Shown here: positions 63,201-64,000 of the stretch, in pieces
Position numbering within the stretch: position 1 is the stretch's first letter
Layout: each line of letters opens with the position of its first letter
DNA from: Mariniphaga sp963747515
GTDB lineage: Bacteria > Bacteroidota > Bacteroidia > Bacteroidales > Prolixibacteraceae
NCBI GenBank assembly: GCA_963747515.1
Contig: CAVVFN010000010.1
Location: forward strand, 62,001-126,000
Length of the DNA: 64,000 nucleotides
Direction of reading: 5' to 3'
The notes under the pieces: generated by a model
Told to the model about the DNA's origin: nothing
The model's database searches: none
Seen by the model: only the letters and a program-made list of their open reading frames with translations
Translations under genes and position numbers: made by a program

Positions 63201-64000
63201 TCCTGATAACTTCCATAACAACCATAGTAGCCTTAATACCACTGGCTATGGGCCAGTCGGAATATGTGGGAGCTATAGGAGCACCTTTTGCCATCACCGT
63301 AATTGGTGGTCTTTCTGTAAGTACCTTGTTAACCCTGGTTTTTGTCCCCACACTCTATTTTGGTATGGAGAATGCAATGAACTGGCTCAAATCACTGCAC
63401 TGGTCGCTAAAAGTTACACAGATTGTTTTACTGCTGGCGGCCTCGGCTTATATTTATTTTGAAGTCGATTCCTTCGTCTGGAAGTTAATCGGGTTTATGC
63501 TGATATTTATCCTCATTCCAGGAGTCACTGCCTTTGTTCTCACAAGTCTGCGTAAAGCCAGTTCCAAAGTTATCGATGAAAAGAAATCCATCCGCATTGA
63601 AGTGCAAAACCTGGTTAAAGTATACGATCGAGACAATCGTTTTGCCCGCGAATGGAAATCCGGGATTAAAATCAGGCAACGCGCGGGATTATTGAAAGAC
63701 TATAGAAAAATGCGCGATTTCTACGATCTGGTATGGCAATTTCCACTTTTTTTCTTCCTGATGTTTTTTACATTCTTTTATGTTGAAAGCCATATGTGGA
63801 TGTGGTTAATGTCGCATTTTATTTTTTTCTACATGTTTCTACTTTGGGCACCTTTTTCTCAGGTTCTGGCAAATAAGTTCAAAGACACTTCAAAAACTAT
63901 TTACCAAAAGATTGACAGAATAGTAAAAAACATTCTTTTCTGGGGAGTACCTGCTTTGTTTCTTTTAGTTTTTTTCTTGGAATGGGATAATAATGGAATG
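60287..64000 (+). CDS. RND efflux permease (second of two), with long C-terminal extension, 3' truncated by window
   Basis: The frame starts at the ATG at 60287, one base after the stop of the previous permease, and remains open to the last base (1238 codons). The first ~1030 residues are an RND pump with GMLLDNSVVVLEN in TM4 (Asp397, Asn398) and VNNGIILIDFTN in TM10. A Gly-rich loop (RFRGGGGGGG, about residue 645) lies in the second porter domain. Beyond TM12 (LTLVFVPTLYFG) the protein continues for over 200 residues with at least four further hydrophobic segments around a soluble stretch (KSIRIEVQNLVKVY). The two adjacent permeases suggest a mixed MdtBC-like complex. Confidence 0.88.
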   Translation, partial: MKFIINRKIFISMLFTGLTLLGYISYKQLPVELMPNAELPMLFVQINSRIEVNPAYMENQAVIPIEGAIGTMEGIENIETYLDNRSASIQVNFSQNVNFKYTFLKLQERIKQAADNLDENFIVSVNRVDIQQLTNQFMELQIRGSGGTDRLRNIVDKEITAELENIDGIASVTIYGGKERSIEITYNKGALEAYNITPAQIRNAITSNSANRTFAGYLHENQKQYFVHVTAEYEQVEDIENIIVAEGPIYLKNVADVFFGVKKEESISRVNGLDAVTMALVSDSRANLIELSKKVQEQIAALNEKLKAKDVEIVIQNNLAETMEKNIDQMMDLALVGGLLAIFVLWMFLKNVRIVSIIALAIPVSLFTAFNLFYAFNVSINSLTLVGLVLAIGMLLDNSVVVLENIYRLSGKHFSPDTAVVQGTTEVWRSIVAATLTTITVFLPFLFSSEYMVKLLGKHIGVSIISTLTVSLFVALLLIPMAAHYLLKVKSSHNIFYEKITTNNRIIQIYVLLLKASMRSPAATVIGAIVLFFITIFIVLAVSINNLQEVEENRFSIYVTMPTGSTLEATDLVVAEVESRLEEVEEREDVISNIREEEAVVTVVMQDEFKKINDRTIAEIKSQAEGLLQNIAQAEISLTAPASSARFRGGGGGGGAGIQNFSRFLGIGENRERIVIKGEDFTSMKGVAEDLRYYIENLESVRSANVSVASDRPELHLHFNQLLLTQFGLNLNNIASELGSFSREFSSGVNFKQGNEEYEIIIKENLSEDEEEREKNIDDLRRLQVSNNQGATYDLQDIAELVYSDGMASITRINQEKQIELFYRFAAEAEQSKDLLEAYRLEIDEIVGNYKLPPGVAVEIVHEEDQFSEFYFLIGAAFILILMILASVFESLTTPVVLMFSVPLAAIGSFIALILTGNSLFNANTLTGFLILLGVVVNNGIILIDFTNILRNQGYRKSRALITAGLSRVRPILITSITTIVALIPLAMGQSEYVGAIGAPFAITVIGGLSVSTLLTLVFVPTLYFGMENAMNWLKSLHWSLKVTQIVLLLAASAYIYFEVDSFVWKLIGFMLIFILIPGVTAFVLTSLRKASSKVIDEKKSIRIEVQNLVKVYDRDNRFAREWKSGIKIRQRAGLLKDYRKMRDFYDLVWQFPLFFFLMFFTFFYVESHMWMWLMSHFIFFYMFLLWAPFSQVLANKFKDTSKTIYQKIDRIVKNILFWGVPALFLLVFFLEWDNNGM

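Noticed and set aside
63500..64000. RND-ABC ATPase fusion
   Set aside because: The IEVQNLVKVY string resembles the start of an ABC domain, but no Walker A follows and the sequence continues into membrane segments.

Overview
The window comes from a member of the Bacteroidota, probably a marine or sediment lineage of the Marinilabiliales/Prolixibacteraceae type (the phylum is well supported, the family is an inference). The signs are a large exported protein with a type IX secretion (T9SS) C-terminal signal, a GH97 glycosidase, DUF4834, DUF5723 and HYC_CC_PP proteins, TAnnTTTG-type -7 elements, and base composition near 40% GC with AT-rich gaps.

Layout. 1-1950: the 3' part of a CoA-disulfide-reductase-like flavoprotein with two rhodanese domains. 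1951-3201: an AT-rich gap. 3202-13134: a copper/silver handling region with a cytosolic HMA chaperone, an HYC_CC_PP protein, a CusA-CusC-CusB type RND efflux operon, a porin-like protein and an exported HMA protein, closed by a strong terminator. 13443-16367: a repeat-containing T9SS protein. 16988-20820: a three-gene set of an N-formylglutamate amidohydrolase family protein (apparently frameshifted near its end), a QEGLA/DUF1704 metallopeptidase-like protein related to the eukaryotic tyrosine carboxypeptidase MATCAP, and a GshB-like ATP-grasp ligase. 21434-26099: GH97 glycosidase, alanine dehydrogenase and a PLP aminotransferase. 26301-35571: a surface-polysaccharide cluster with glycosyltransferases, methyltransferases, an alpha-1,2-fucosyltransferase-like protein and a WbpE/WbpD/WbpB set for a diacetamido uronic acid sugar nucleotide. 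35685-38953: glycyl-tRNA synthetase, DUF4834 and DUF5723. 38954-40333: a gene-free region with a 31-bp-stem palindrome built from 11-bp repeats. 40334-42016: an S41 protease. 42017-42468: a terminator and a probable group II intron remnant. 42469-49365: ACP-like protein, GNAT acetyltransferase, three cyclophilins (the third fused to a dead trypsin-like domain), HAD phosphatase, MBL hydrolase and pheS. 49516-64000: a small exported protein, then a same-strand operon of ABC ATPase, ABC permease/M1-like/golvesin-like fusion, TolC, adaptor and two RND permeases, the last running off the window.

How the genes work together. The Cus-like operon forms a trans-envelope metal pump flanked by soluble metal-binding proteins. 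The 16988-20820 set has the parts of an amide-bond make-and-break system (a ligase and two hydrolases) and is the best candidate for poorly characterised biology here. The last operon couples an ABC transporter with a degenerate extracytoplasmic peptidase domain to a two-permease RND system. No tRNA, rRNA, CRISPR array or intact mobile element was found. All family calls come from reading motifs by eye; no database search was run.
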